A DNA stretch of 64,000 bases, taken from the NCBI GenBank assembly GCA_027625915.1, contig JANTQA010000023.1:9858001-9922000 (forward strand). The letters are read 5' to 3'. How positions within the stretch are numbered: the stretch's first letter is position 1; every line of letters starts with the position of its first letter. Positions 35,996 through 49,689 of the stretch are shown piece after piece. The translations under genes and the position numbers were made by a program. This stretch comes from Anaeramoeba flamelloides (lineage: Eukaryota > Metamonada > Anaeramoebidae). The notes under the pieces were generated by a model, which saw only the letters and a list, made by a program, of their open reading frames with translations, did not search any database and was not told where the DNA came from.

Positions 35996-38850
35996 ATTAG
36001 TTTTAGTAAATTTTTGTTAATAATAAAATAATATACCACATTTTGTTATTAAAATCAAAAGAATCACGATATTTTCTTGATAATTCTTTCGAATTATCAT
36101 CAATTAAAGTATATACTTATTAGAAACAATTAAAATAATTATTAGATATATTTACGACCTTTTTAAAAAAATCACCTGGTTTAAACTCAAAAGATAATAA
36201 CATATACCTGAATGAAAAAACCAAAAGAACCAATTTTTGATTATTTTCAATCTTTTGAATTCATTATTTTGTGATTTTTGAAAACTTATATTATCGATAT
36301 TAATTATACCTTTAAGCAACTAAAGAGTAATTTATCATTTTTTTTTTAATTCCGGATTAATTTGAAAAATACCAAAGTATTTGGAATTGAATAATTATGT
36401 AAATAGAAAATAAAGTAGTGATTACATTATTGGCCACCATGTCAGTATTAAAAATTAATTACAATTCAATACTTTACTATATTTTTAGCTGATTTAAAAA
36501 TATTTTTTTATTTGAAAAATATTAATTCGATTATCAGGAATATCTTCAAAAAACAATGAATTTTGCTAATGAACTAAAAGAGACAAATTAAATTAATGAT
36601 CAGATCAGAATAAAATTTGCTTTTCCTTTTGATTCAGTGACTTAAAATTATTTACCTTTGATAATAATTATCAATTTTAACATATTCTTTGAACCCCCAA
36701 CGTATTATCATATAAGCTTTTCAACCAAAATAAATGCATCTATAACACAAACCTTAACATTTTCGATTTTTTTTAGATTCGCAGAGTTAGATTATTTTCC
36801 TGACTTGGTTCAAGCTTAAAAATAGTTTTTTAAATCAAATTCAAAATCCATCATAATAAGGTTAAATATAAAATAATAAATCTAAAGATAGTTTATAATG
36901 TATTTTTTTTGTCTGACCGAATTTGATACTTTAAATTTTAGTATAAGTCCGATTAGAATCAGAATGTAATTTTAAGGTCAAATTTTATGCATTTTTCTTA
37001 ATTTTCAATTGGAACAGAAAAAAATAACGTTTTTTCATTGTGTTTTGATAATTCTTCTATATGTAAATTTAATATATTAATTTTTTTTTTTTTAGCAAAA
37101 ATCAAATATCAAAATGGAATGTTGAAATTGGCACAAAAAATAAACCATTTAAAAATTTATAAAGTAGATAAGATGTTTCAACTCAAAATTATGATATATA
37201 TATATATATAGTTGACATTTTTTTTTACGTGTGAAAAAATAATTTTTTATTATTTTTTAAAAAATACTTTAAGGAAACAGTATTTTTTTAAAAATAACAT
37301 GAAATCTTGCCTAAATCTTGTATTTTTTTTTTTTTTTTTATTTGTGTTTTGGTATATGAAATGAATAATATATAAAATTGAGTATATTTTTTGATATCTA
37401 AAATTCACATCTTTCCAATATAAAACGAACAAAAGTAAAAACAAAATATTTTTATTAGCAATTAAGTTAATTCTTGCAAATGATTAAAAAAAAATTTTCT
37501 TTTTATGGTGGTAAGTCTTGATTTTGAGAGAATTTTTTTTTACTTTATTATTATTTTTCCTTTAAAATCTACAAAATTAAATATCAACAAATAAAATAAA
37601 AATAAGTATAGTTCATTAAATAAAAAAAAAATTAATAAAATTTTGTACAAAAATTTATCATAGAAATGAAGATCTATTAAGCAAAATTTGTTTTCCATTA
37701 AAGTTTGAAAAAAGTTCTTTTCTGGTTTTCAAAAAAAGAAAAAAAATTGCAAAAAGATTTTCAATTTTGAAATTTTTTTGTAACAAATTGTTTGGTCTTA
37801 ATCCCAAAAAACATTTATAACACTTCAAATCATTTTAAGAATATCAAAATCGATTTTGAATTTTGAGGATAAAATTAACTTTATTCACAAATATTTTCAA
37901 GAAAATTTTATTTTGAAAAATCAAATTTTAATCTTAAGACAAAAATACAGTTTCTTGGTAAATTTTTTAAATGACTTGAAACTTTAAAAGTTATAACTAT
38001 CCTTCTGATAAAAAATTCAAATATTTCTCAATACATAGGATAAATCATTTTTTTTTTTTGGTTAACCAAAAGAATTATCTAAAAAAAGAAAAAAAAAACA
38101 TTTTATATTAATTTGTTAGAGATTAAAAAGACTTGATATTGAATAATAATAATGGAAATGGTAATATGCAATATTAAAAACTTTTTATAATGTTCGAAAT
38201 AAAATGAATTTAAAATTTTGTTTTTTGATAAAAAAAAGGAAAAAAAATATGATCTCACTAAACAAATTTTCTTTTCTGGATTTCTTAGTTGATGAGAATT
38301 TAGCTACGCTTGGAATATACAAAATTTGTAATTCGTGAATATCACCAATAACATATTTTAAAATTTTGACCTGTTGTTGTAGAGTACTGATCCCTTCAAT
38401 AAGAAAAATAAAGAAGACAACAAAGAAAACAAAAAATGTTTTTTTCTGATCCTCTTTTTGAAATTCTTAAAAAATGAAAATTTTGAATTTGTGGTCACTA
38501 TTCTCTGAAATATTAAAAGAAAATTTCTTAAATTCTCTTTTAATTTCTGAAATTGAAAAAAAAACCTAATCACTCTATGATAGTATACGGTGCTCTATTA
38601 CATGATTATGGCTATTCACTGGATAACAGATTGTTTTCTTTTCTTTAATTTTTATTATTATTTTTAGTCTAAATAATCCACAATAAAAATATAATTTAAA
38701 TAAATTTTTTAAAATTTTATTTTTTAAAAAACAATTAAATAATTAAATCTAAATTCAAAAACTTTAGATTTATATTCAAAAAAAAATATGATAAGATAAG
38801 AAAAGAAAATCCACAAAATAGAGTTTTGAAAATCAAATAAAGAAAAATAA
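35871..38850. other. Intergenic DNA at the 3' side of exportin-T
   Basis: Holds a (TA)n tract at about 35958-35992 and a short one at 37195-37210. I see no gene. The minus frames at 37250-37444 and 38358-38573 are Phe/Lys low complexity. Confidence 0.5.
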
Positions 38851-41800
38851 TTAAATTAATTTTTTTAATTTAAATAATAGTGTACGGAAATTTTTATAGC
38901 CTATATTATTAGTTATTTTTTCATTTTCATCGAACAATAAAAAATATCCGCGTATTAATTGTTTAATTTGCATTAAATTGACATTATTATTTTCAAGTTC
39001 ATTATCGGTATTGATATTAAGAACAATATTTAATAAATCGTTTTCTAAAAAATTCAAATAATCTTGAGATTTTTGATCAAATAATAGCATTTGCATTTCA
39101 TTCAACTGATATATTAGTTCGTCAGCCTCGTAATCATTTACATCAAACTCTTCGTTTAATACGATTTGATAGGAAAGTGGCAAAATTTTTTGAAAGACGA
39201 AAATTTGTAAATCTGATAATTGATTTAACCAAATTTTGATTATTTTATTAAAAAAGGTAAAGCATGTGGCGATTAATTGTATTTCATCAACATTGCTTTG
39301 GATGATAGTGAGTGTAATTTCTAAAAGGTCTTCGAAATATTGCGAATTGTTTTCACTTAATAGAATTGAAGGGTAATTATTTAAAATATGCAAGAGGAAA
39401 GTATAAAAGGTTATTCTTAAATCAATAATTTCTCTTAAAATTTCGGAAGATTTTGTTGCGATGTCCTTTTCCTTTTCAAGAATTGCAAAGGTGTTTTGAG
39501 TAATTTTCGGAAAAGCTTGCTCTAAAAATTTTATAGAATATTTTTTAAACTTTTCACAAAAGGTGATTAATAACTTTAAAAAATTTAAATAATGATTGGA
39601 ATTAATTAATGTTTCAAATAAATCGTTTAAAATTTCTATAAAAAATTCCATTGTATCGTTGTTTAGAAATATAATGAGCTGGAAGCAAAAACTGTTTAAT
39701 CTTTTGCGAATGTCTTCATTTATTGAAACTGTTTTTATTAAATTAACAATAATTTTAAAAATTTCAATTAAAATATTGTTGTCGTTTTCATTTAATTCCT
39801 TATTTTCATCGATATTTATTGAAAACAAGCCCTTTAAAAATGATTTTAAATATTCTATCGATTCAATTAAGATATTTTTGAAAATATTGTTGATAAATTT
39901 CCCACCCTTTTGATATTCCAAGCATTTGTTCATTATTAAAATAACTGAATTCATAATTACACCAATTTCTTCATCATTTTTTTGGAATGATTCTTCAATT
40001 TCCACATTATTATTATCATTATTACTATTTGTGCTTTCAAAAGATAAATTTATTAAATATTTTTTTTTTAAAGAAAATATTATTGAAATCGATTCGAATA
40101 AATCTGATTTATTTTGTAAAGTTAAATCAAATTCTTGTTTTTGTATTTCAAAGCCCTCTTGTGTTTTGATTGGGAATGGTATTTCTAAAAAGGGGTTTAA
40201 TTCTGAAATGATGTCATCGTAGAATGGTAAAAGGTTATCCATTTGTCTAAGAATAAATCGAAGCAATAAATTTGAAGCATCTGAACGGATTTTTTTATTA
40301 AAATTTTTTAGGCCCCTACTATCAAAAAAGTTTTCTAATATCAATCCAACAAATTCTGTATCTATGCCATTAGATTCCGAAAATCGAATTAATATCCAAA
40401 AGAATTGCTTTCTTATCGAATAATCTTCAATACTTTTTAATTCATTTGATTTTAATAGCTTTGTTAGAATTCTTTTAAAAAGATTTATTTCATCAATGGT
40501 GTGTTCTTCCTGTATTGGATAAATTAATTCCAAAAACAATTTTAATATTGATTCTATTTTGGAATGCTTTAAATTATTACTGTTGTTATTATTGATTAAA
40601 TATTCAAATAATGATTCAATAGAGCCAATAACAAATTCTTTAGCCATCGGATACCAATATTGAACTATTATTTGGAAAATTGAAGTTAGTTCATTTCTCA
40701 TGGAATCAAATTGGTCTTCAAAATCGTCATAATCAAAAAAATCATAATTTTTTGGATATTTTATTTTTTTATAAATTATTAAGCATATTTTGGGAATTAT
40801 TTCTAATTCTCTTTGACTAATTTTATGATCATATTCAAGTACTCTAAAATAATCAATTAATTTATTAAAAAATGGTATTAATTCTTTACAAATTAATATT
40901 TCTTTATTTAACATTTGTTCAAAAATTATTTCAAGTATTACCAATAATTGTTCCCAAGTGTTTTCTATTACACTTTTTTCAATTTTCCTTAAAAGTAATT
41001 GGATTTTTAGTTTTTCTAAACATTCAATTAATTCATTGCCAACAATACCACTTAATCTAGAAAACAAACAATAATAATCTAAATCTCCATCTTTAATATG
41101 ATATTTGGTATTATTATTATTATTATTATTATTATTGTTGTTGTTATTGTTGTTGTTGTTGTTGTTGTTGTTATTGTTGTTATTGTTGTTGTTTGATACA
41201 TATTCTATAATATTCAATTGTTCAATTAACTTTAATTTTTCAATCGCATCCATCCTTTTTAATAACATTTCAATTAAACATTTTAAACATTCTTTTCTAT
41301 AATTTATATTATCTATCAATTCAAATATTAATTCTAAAAAATTTTCATTCATAATAATTGAAAGATCAATCCACCGAATATGTTCTGAAAAGGAATTTAA
41401 ACATTTTTTTATTAATTTGTCATTATTATTATTATTAAAATTATTGTTTTTAAGTTCGTTAATTGAAAGATATAATATTTCAAATATTTTTTGAATTATT
41501 TTTTTATCCAATAAATATTTCTTGATTTTATTTTTCTCCTCATATTCACTTGTTGTTGTAAAAGAGTTCATTGAAATAATCTGGTAATCTAATTCGGATA
41601 ATATTTTATTTAAAAAGTTTACCCCTTTGGTACTATTTTTTTGAATAGTTATTTCTATTATTTCAAGTAAGGTTTCCCAAATATTCGGAAAAATAGTTAA
41701 TGAATCATATTTTATTAAAAGTATAAATAATTGTGATATTTTTTCTGGCATGTCTATTTTTATTTATTTTATTAAATTATGATAATTTAAGAAGATAGAA

Positions 41801-44800
41801 ATGAATACGCGTGTTTTAATTAAGTTTCATATATTTTATTATTATTAGATTTTTTTTTTTTTTTTTGTTTTTGTCAATAAAATTGTTCATAAAAAAAATA
41901 ATAAACATTATAATAAGACTGATTACAATAAATTTGATATTAAAAAAATTACTCAAAATTAAAGGAAAGTAAGGAAATAATGAGATTAATTTTAAACCAA
42001 AGCAAATAAAATAATCCAGGAATTTTTTTTTTTAGAATTAACAAAGGATATATAATTGAAAAAAAAAAACATTGTTATTATTGTTATTATTTTTTTTCTT
42101 TTGCTAAGGGGTCAACAAATTATTATCTCTCAAAAAGAAAACAACAATTTAGAAAATATTAAATTCTTTTTAAATAGAAAATGGGTAAGTTTCGTTATTT
42201 TTTTTGATCAATAATCATTCTTTCTTCTTATAATTCAGTGAATAAAAAACAACAAAATCTATAATTTTATAAATATTGTTGATTTTAAAAACTCTAAATA
42301 CAATTATAGGGTTTCAGAAAGGGTCGTCGAGTGTCGTCGAGTGACTAGGTTTTCTTGTGTTTTTTTTTGTTTTATTTGTTAAGTGTTCTAGGTTTTTTTA
42401 GTAATTTTCTTTTTATTTCAAAAATTAAAAAAAACCTAACGGCAAACAGGAGGTAATTTTGTTGAATCACCTATCTTCAATAATAAAAAAAAAAAAAAAT
42501 TGGTAATTTTCTTTTTCAACTTGAATAAATAATTCATCTTCAATTCATTTCTTCTCTTTCGATATAAATAATAAATTGTTAATAGATAAAATCCCTTTCA
42601 GAAGAAGAATTATATTGATATTTGCATTTTTTTTTTTTTTCTATTTACTGGTGATTTCTTCGGTGCCCTCACAATGAAAACAAATGTTTATTTATTTTTA
42701 TTTTTTTATTTAATTTGTATTTTCTTTGTTTCTCCTTTTGGAACTCTTTAAAAATGGTTTCTTTTCTCATTTTTTTTACGAAAAAAAAAAGAGATCAAAC
42801 ATTTTTTATTTTTTTTGTAAATGAGTTTAGTTTTCTTTCGAACCAAAACTAGAAAAAAATAATGTTTGAATTTAGAAATTGTTTTCCAACAGAGAAATGG
42901 AATTTACTTCATTTTCCAAACTTTCTTTAAAAACTAAGGACTTTTTTATTTGGCCTCTGTTTGAAAAAATGTTTTTTTCAAAATAATTAAAAAGATTTGT
43001 TGACATTAGCTGATATCATATTTATACGTTAAAAAATCTCACAAAAAAATTAGTTAAACTCTTCTAAAATAACTTTAAATAACATTTTTAAAGTCAAATT
43101 TAATCGTAAAATACTTCCTATTTTACTTTGTTAGAATAAGAAATAAGAAGATCAGATAATTTTCAAACTTTTCCTAATTACTAAAAGGATTTTCCAAAAT
43201 CTTTCCAAGTGACTACAATGCTATCTAAAACTTTTTAGTGAGACAATCACTTTCTTATCATGTAGTTGTCTAGAATTATATACTTGAATTTTTACAAATA
43301 AAAAGTTTGAGTTGAAAAAAAAATATATAGCTTTCTTATCAGTAGTTATCTAAAATTATTAACTTTTAAAATTTACAAATAAAAAGTTTGAGTCTAAAAA
43401 AAAAAATGAATATTTTTTCTAGCAAAAATCTTCTTTATATTGCGTTTTTTTAATAAAAAAATTATATAAAATTTTTATAACATGTTATAATTTTTATTAT
43501 TTTATAATATTTCAAATCCTTAAAAATTAATTTTTTATTTGTAAAAAATCCTTTAAAAAAATAAAATTTGAAAATATTTAATTACAATTCGTTTAAAAAA
43601 ATGTTTTTTAATAATAATTTTACAATTTAAAACAGTTTCATGTCATGTGTTTTAATGGTGAAACAATTTTAACCAGATATATTATGTATGTTTTTGTTAT
43701 TGTTTTCCAATATCCTTAATTTTTATGACACATTATACAATATTTTTTATCTTATATAACATCAATGTAACATGATACAAAATTTTTTAATGCATTTTAT
43801 AAAAAAAAAAAATGTTATAAAATTTGCTCATTTTTTTATAGCGTGTTATAGATGAGGTTAGTAATATTTTAATGAGTTTCTTTCAAATTTTATTACACTT
43901 TCAACTTTTATAACACTTATATATCACACGTATAGCATGTTATATAATTTTTTTTTATTAGGATATGAATTAAAAAAATGTTAAAAAAAAAAAAGAATTT
44001 ATTATCAAAGTAATTCATAAAATTATTCCAAAAAAAAAATAAATGTCAACAATTAAATTACTTCAACAATCTAAAACTGAATTCGAATTCAACAGAGAAC
44101 AACCGGCTAAAGATTTTTTCGCAAAATAAAACTGCTAAAATTATACTCAATAAGTTTTAAATACTCTAAAATTTAAAACAAATCTACAAATACTTCCATG
44201 TTTTAATTATTTTAGTTGAAGATTAGGTAACATCTGTTTTAATAATTGAAATTTCCATTTGAAAAGGTTTTACAGGAAACTATCTAAAAAGGGTTTTTTT
44301 TTTTAATTAGAGAAGGAATTTTCAACAAAAAAAGCTCATTTTAAATTTCAAGTACCTTCTTAAAAGATTTTTGATAGTAGATCAAGAGTTTTATGTAATT
44401 ATTTTTTGAAAAAATATTTTGTTTTTAAAATACAGGATTTGTCAACAAAAACATATCATTTTCTTTCATTGCGGTTAAGGACTATCTAAAATAAAGCCGC
44501 CACGGGGGTCTTACGAATTAAAACATCAGTGAATTAGACTCTATATTTCTTGAGATCCAGAAGAACTATAGAATTTCAAAAATTTAGGAATAGATAATTT
44601 GGCAAGATCAGATACAAAATTGAAAGATGGTAGTAAAACCCACAACCCAACCATGTTTCTTCTAATTGAAGTATTGTCTAGTTTCCAATAAAAACATCTG
44701 AATAAAGGGAATTAGAAGAAACATGGCTGGGTTGTAGATTTTACTACCATCTTCCAATTAACTGTTTGATCTGGCTAAAAATAACTATTCATAAAAGTTC

Positions 44801-47751
44801 GAAATTCTATAGTTCTTCTGGATCTCAAGAGATAAAGAGTCTAATTCACTGATGTTTTAATTGGCAATACCCCCATGGTGACTTTATTTTTGATAATCCT
44901 TAAAGGGAAATAAAGAAATCCATTTGTTTATTTAGAAAATACCAAATAAAAATTTTTACAAAATGTTGATTTTTCCAATATATTCAAATTCAAAATCCGT
45001 ATATACTCATGCATTTAAAAAAGAGGCAACAGATCAAAGTAACTTAACTAGAAAAAAATAAAACCACTTTTGGAATTTTGAAATTCAATTTTGGTTTAAA
45101 GTAAAAAATCATTTTTTGTTGGCTTATTGAAAATTTTCTTAATCAATAAAGAAGAAAAAAAAAAAGCCAACAAATCAAAATAGATTAATTTATAAAGCAT
45201 GAATAACCATAAAATGGATCAAATATATAAATTATTACAATCTATGTAAAAATCGTGATCAAAAGAAAAATAAAGATCTATAATATTAATTAAAATTATT
45301 TTTTGTAATACTACTAAATTCAAAAAATGTAACAAAAAATTTTGTTTCAATTTCGTTTTTATAAATCTGGTGTACTCTATTTCCGAAGAATAATTCCTTA
45401 AAAATAAGTTTTCAAAAACCACCTTTTTTATAAAGTTTCTATACCTTTATACAAATAAAAATTCTTTATTCAAAGCGAATTATAAAAATAATTGTAAAAT
45501 AGAAAATTCAATTAAAAAGCTTTAAACATTTTTGTGAATTGATCAGTAGGCTTTAGATTGGTTGAGTAACTTTTTGTGTGTAGAAATCTTTTTTTATTAT
45601 TTTGAAAAATTGATTTGACCCAAATTTTGAAAAAGAGTATACATTTAACTTGGTCTTTATGGGATTAATGTCTACCAAAGAGAGGCCTAAGATTAAAGTA
45701 TGTTGTTATTAAATGTAAATCACCTTAATGCCACTCGGTTAAAATATCTCTTAAAATTCGATTAGTACAGTAAAACTATTTGTTGATGTAATCAATTAAA
45801 AAACGATCTTTGTATTAGTAAAAAATTAAGAATTTTAGGAAAAAATATCTTCATTTCAAGAAAAATTTAAAGGGTGAGTCATCAATCATTAGACTTCAAA
45901 GCTGCAAAATATCTTTCTTAAATTTGTGGCGAAATGTAGATTAGTTACCAAAAAATCCAATTTTTTTAAAAAAATTAAATAAATTAACGAATAAATTTTT
46001 TTGAAAAATTGTTTTCACACATATTGGAAATATATTGATTTTGCAACTAACTTTATAAAAAGGAAACAAAAATAATCAGTCTTTAGGGTTTTATGTTGTT
46101 AATTATTGACTAAATCTTTGAAATTAAAAAAATTGAAAAAATAGTTACTTTTGAGAAAGGGATAATTATTGATTTTTAAAATTCTGAAATACTATTGATT
46201 TGATTTCGATTTTTAGATTTGGAAAACAAATTTCAAAAAATGAAAATTTTTAATTGTGATCAATTAGTTAAAAAATTCTCATAATTTATTGTTCAATAAT
46301 ATTTATAATAGATTTTTTAGAGTTACAGAAACCCACTGGAACCATGTAGCACTAATATCATTTACACCCAATTATAACATACTTTGATTATAGAGAAATC
46401 TAAGGTGACGCTATACCCTTAATAAACCAATTGAAGCAGTAGAGCACTAATACTGATAAATTCAAATCAATTTAAAATAAATTTTTGGTTCAATTTCCAT
46501 TTTTAGTAAATCTCGTAACTTCAACTCTGAAAAACAACTCAAGTGAAAGAATATTTTAGAAGATCATCGAATTTTACAAAGCTTTGTTTGCGCTTAATCC
46601 AATAAAATGCGATCGAGTGCTTTATTCAAAACCTTTGTAAACTGAATTTGTTAAATAAAAAATGAAGTAAAAATTTTCCAACATTTATTTGAATTTATCA
46701 GTATCATTAATCTTCAATAGTAATATAATTTAATTATAGACGGATCTATGGTTGCGCTAATTCCTTTGCCAAAAAATTAAGAGAATAAAAAAACAACACA
46801 CTGGTTGTCTCAAATTCATATTTTTACTTTAAAAAACAAAAAGAAAAAAAGAAATAAAAATCATTAGATTAAACAACATTTTTCCAAAAAAATATCTCTG
46901 AAGGTATTAGGCTCAACATAGATTCGTCTGTAAATAAGTTGTGTTGTAATTGAAAAAGGTTTTGTTCAAAGAGACTAATCACATAATATAAAAAAAAGAA
47001 AACAAGCAAAATAGATAAAATATTAAAAGAAAAGAAATCTGTTGGTAGTGCTCCTAAATGTTGAAAGAAGATCAAATACCTCATTCAAAAAAATAAAATA
47101 TTTATTCAAAGACTCAGGACCACAAAGAAGAGAATGTTGTTTCCAAACAAACTTTATTAAAAAGGAAATTCAAAAAGAGGAATATTTTATTCCAATTAAT
47201 CTTTTGTCAATAATAATTAACGGTAAGGCTTGAAGGACCTTCACAGAACTATTTTATGATAGTGACACTTACAGATTTAAATTAGTCCAAGATTTGGAAT
47301 AAAAATTCTTAAACTGTGTGATCTTGTAAATATTCAAAAGAACTCAAATTTTTTGTTTTTGATGAAGAAAGAACAAGACAAGAAGAAAAAAGAAAAAAGA
47401 AAAAAGTAAAAAGTAAGAAAAAATTCTTTTACAGTTTGGAACATCCTCATTATGATTTTCAACCCACAGTAATATCTGTTTTTTGATTTCTTCTTTTTGT
47501 GAAAATTCAAGTCGATGGTTCCGTTTTTCAAGCCAAATTGACAAAATGGTTAAACAAAAAAATTTTGTCATTTCTGAGCTTTTGTTCGAATAAAAAACAG
47601 CATAAAGTGAAACATCCCAAGATTTTGGATTGTATTTGAATTCTTCTAAACTTTCTAAGGATTGTTGTAGTGTTTCAGGATCGCTTAAGGTTGGGTTTGA
47701 ACAGATCTCTACAATTTGATTGAGTTCAAGAAGTGAAGAATCCAAATCCAT
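38851..47751 (-). CDS. XPOT: Exportin-T (tRNA exporter), 2 exons with a giant intron
   Basis: Importin-beta-family karyopherin that carries mature tRNA out of the nucleus with Ran-GTP (XPOT, Los1, PAUSED). Exon 1 is 47433-47751 and exon 2 is 38851-41753. The join (AAC T|AC ATG) gives EDVPN-Y-MPEKISQLF in frame, for 1073 aa. Human XPOT is about 960. Exon 1 supplies the N-terminal exportin repeat (MTKFFCLTILSIWLE). Exon 2 continues with FPNIWETL, then the XPOT-specific HIRWIDLSIIMNENF and ECLKCLIEMLLKRMD blocks and HEAT-like helices to the end. A poly-Asn run of about 30 residues (roughly 294-325), coded by AAT/AAC repeats, follows the conserved CL-E-LLKRMD region and explains part of the extra length. 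Neither exon alone looks like a complete protein. Confidence 0.93.
42300..42440 (-). repeat. Dispersed repeat R5, copy in the exportin-T intron
   Basis: Contains GGTCGTCGAGTGTCGTCGAG, then GTGACTAGGTTTTCTTGTG and AGTGTTCTAGGTTTTTTTAG. Its reverse complement (CCTAGAACACTT, AATAAAACA, AAGAAAACCTAG, ACTCGACG) matches 53285-53420. The GTCGTCGAGT unit is repeated twice in tandem here. Confidence 0.6.
43252..43408. repeat. Tandem duplication, unit about 78 bp
   Basis: Two adjacent units both starting CTTTCTTATCA and both containing TTTACAAATAAAAAGTTTGAG. Identity is about 80% by eye. Non-coding, within the exportin-T intron. Confidence 0.85.
44463..44918. repeat. About 455-bp inverted repeat in the exportin-T intron (foldback family FB-1)
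   Basis: The left arm (about 44463-44688) and right arm (about 44703-44918) are reverse complements with scattered mismatches. Mirrored anchors are ATTAAAACATCAGTGAATTA, GATCCAGAAGAACTATAGAA, AAGATGGTAGTAAAA and CAACCCAACCATGTTTCTTC. The loop is only about 15-20 bp. The same anchors in decayed form make up the element at 55345-57005. Confidence 0.92.
45340..46640. repeat. Degenerate mixed direct and inverted repeats
   Basis: The segment 45655-45740 (AAAGTATGTTGTTATTAAATG, CACCTTAATGCCACTCGGTT) is an imperfect reverse complement of 46335-46420. A second block, TTTCAATTTCGTTTTTATAAATC at about 45348, has a direct relative at about 46490. The divergence is considerable. I read it as an old foldback plus duplication. 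Boundaries are approximate. Confidence 0.5.
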
Positions 47752-49689
47752 TAAATTAAAATGACAAAAGAAAAAAAAATGGTTATTTGAAGAAGTTTTT
47801 TTTTGTGAAGAAAAGAATTAAAAACTGTATTTAAGACTCAGAAGAAAAATACTATTTGAGGTAAAATTAATAGAACAAAATTTTTATTCTCCTAGACACA
47901 TTTCTATTTTAAATCAAGTAACTTATCAAATATTTCAATTCTCAAAATTCAACCAAAAGTATTCAGTTTAACTTTTTAGAATTGGGCCCTTGATATTTGA
48001 TTTATATGAATTCTTGATGTGTGTGTTTTTTTTGAAAGCTGAATGAAAATAGTGAGCTTTTGATTGAACAATTAACAGTAGATATTGAAATAATACTTTT
48101 TTTGTGTCAATTATTTTTGTAATAATGCATTAAACAATTTTTCAGAGAAGAATTTAATTGTTTGCAAACAATCATTCTTTACTTTCAAGGATTTGGGTCT
48201 ATTAGTAGAGAAGTTACACATTAAAATATATTTCGATTGAATATCAATTATATTTTTGATCAAATATTACAAGGTCAGTTTAAAAAAATAATTTGATAAA
48301 TTTTTCTTAATTCTTGCGATTTTAATTGTATTTCATCGAAATTTTGTAAAAAAAAAATTTTTTTTTTTCTGAAAAGTTTATCTAGACATCAAAAACTTCT
48401 TAGTTTTAACGATTAAAACACATCATACTTTACTGTAATTTTTTGGGCGATTTTTCACCCAAAAATTGCAAAAATACTTTATTAAATAATTGTTTCGTTA
48501 CAAAAGATTTTTTAACATCACAATGAAAATTTCTTTTATCTATTGATTACTATCCAATAGCAATATATATATATTTAATTCTAAATAATTTAAAAATACA
48601 AAATATATAAATAAAATTTGAAAAAAAAATAATATTTTTTTCACTGTAAAATTTTACAATTTTTTCAACAAATAATTTTCTTCAAGATTTAAATGATTTC
48701 GACAATAGTTGAGTCAGATTAATAATTTAATTTTTTTTTTTTTAATTTTTACTATTTTCTAATTTTTAACTTTTTAAGAATCTAGACATAAAATAAATAA
48801 TATTTTTGAATCAGAGGCCATAGATCAAAATTTATTTTCCAATATCTGGATTAATTTAGATTGAAAAATTCAATTTTTTGAAATATATTATTAAAATTTA
48901 ACCAAATACACAAAATTCAAAAAAAAAAAATAATAATTCCTTGGTATCATAGATTATTTTATTATCTTTAAATAATATTTAAAGGTTATTTTTTATTTTT
49001 TAAAGTGGTGTTGATTAATTTATCTATTAAAAAGGTTTTTATTGACTTAATTTAGATGTAATAAATGAAATTATTTTACATTTTTATTTTTTTTTGTTTT
49101 TTCAAGTATTTTCTATTATTTAAATAGAAGTTTTAGAAAATTAATCATATTAAAATTGTAATTTTCGAAATGAATTTCATTTTTCTTTTGATTTAATATT
49201 TATTACAATTGTATCTAAAAAAATGAAATTTTTTCAGTAAAATATGTTTTTATTTATTTTTTTATAATAAAATTAACAACAGTGCTTGGTTATTATTAAT
49301 AATAAATAAATACATGTATTGAGTTTTGAATTACTATTATTATAATAAAATTTCTTATTTAAAGAAATTAAATAAAAATCAATTAAAAAAAGTAAAAATA
49401 TATAATTATTATTTTATTTTCCGATTTCAAAAAAAAATACATAAATATAACTACTTTATATTTCAACTAATTTGGCTTTTTATTATTATTCAAATCTAGG
49501 TTTAAGACAAATAACATAATTAATATATTAGCACAACAATACCATTTTAGATCTTTTCTTTTGAACTTGATGAAAGTTAGGCAAATACAGGGTTGTGGGG
49601 ATATATATATATATATATATATATATAATCCATTTACAAAAATATAACTCTCCAAAAATTATAAATTAAATATAAAAACCATTTAAAAA
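47752..49689. other. Intergenic DNA upstream of exportin-T
   Basis: No gene seen. A (TA)n tract lies at about 49602-49627. Homopolymer-rich, with no promoter motif distinguishable. Confidence 0.5.

Larger units (their letters stand above)
41754..47432 (-). other. Exportin-T intron, giant (5679 bp)
   Basis: On the minus strand it starts GTAAAAG and ends AAATAG. The protein aligns across it without a gap. It contains a repeat related to 52.9-53.4 kb (42300-42440), a tandem duplication (43252-43408), a foldback (44463-44918) and degenerate repeats (45340-46640). No conserved coding sequence was seen inside. Confidence 0.88.

Noticed and set aside
38851-41751. Large minus-strand frame as a complete 966-aa gene starting at 41751
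   Set aside because: It lacks the N-terminal exportin repeat, and its first Met lies inside a conserved segment preceded by an AG acceptor. It is exon 2 of exportin-T.
47042-47233. Plus-strand frame inside the exportin-T intron that ends just before a GTAAG donor-like site
   Set aside because: Starts with ATG but has no domain match and no acceptor-linked neighbouring exon. Donor-like words are common in this DNA.
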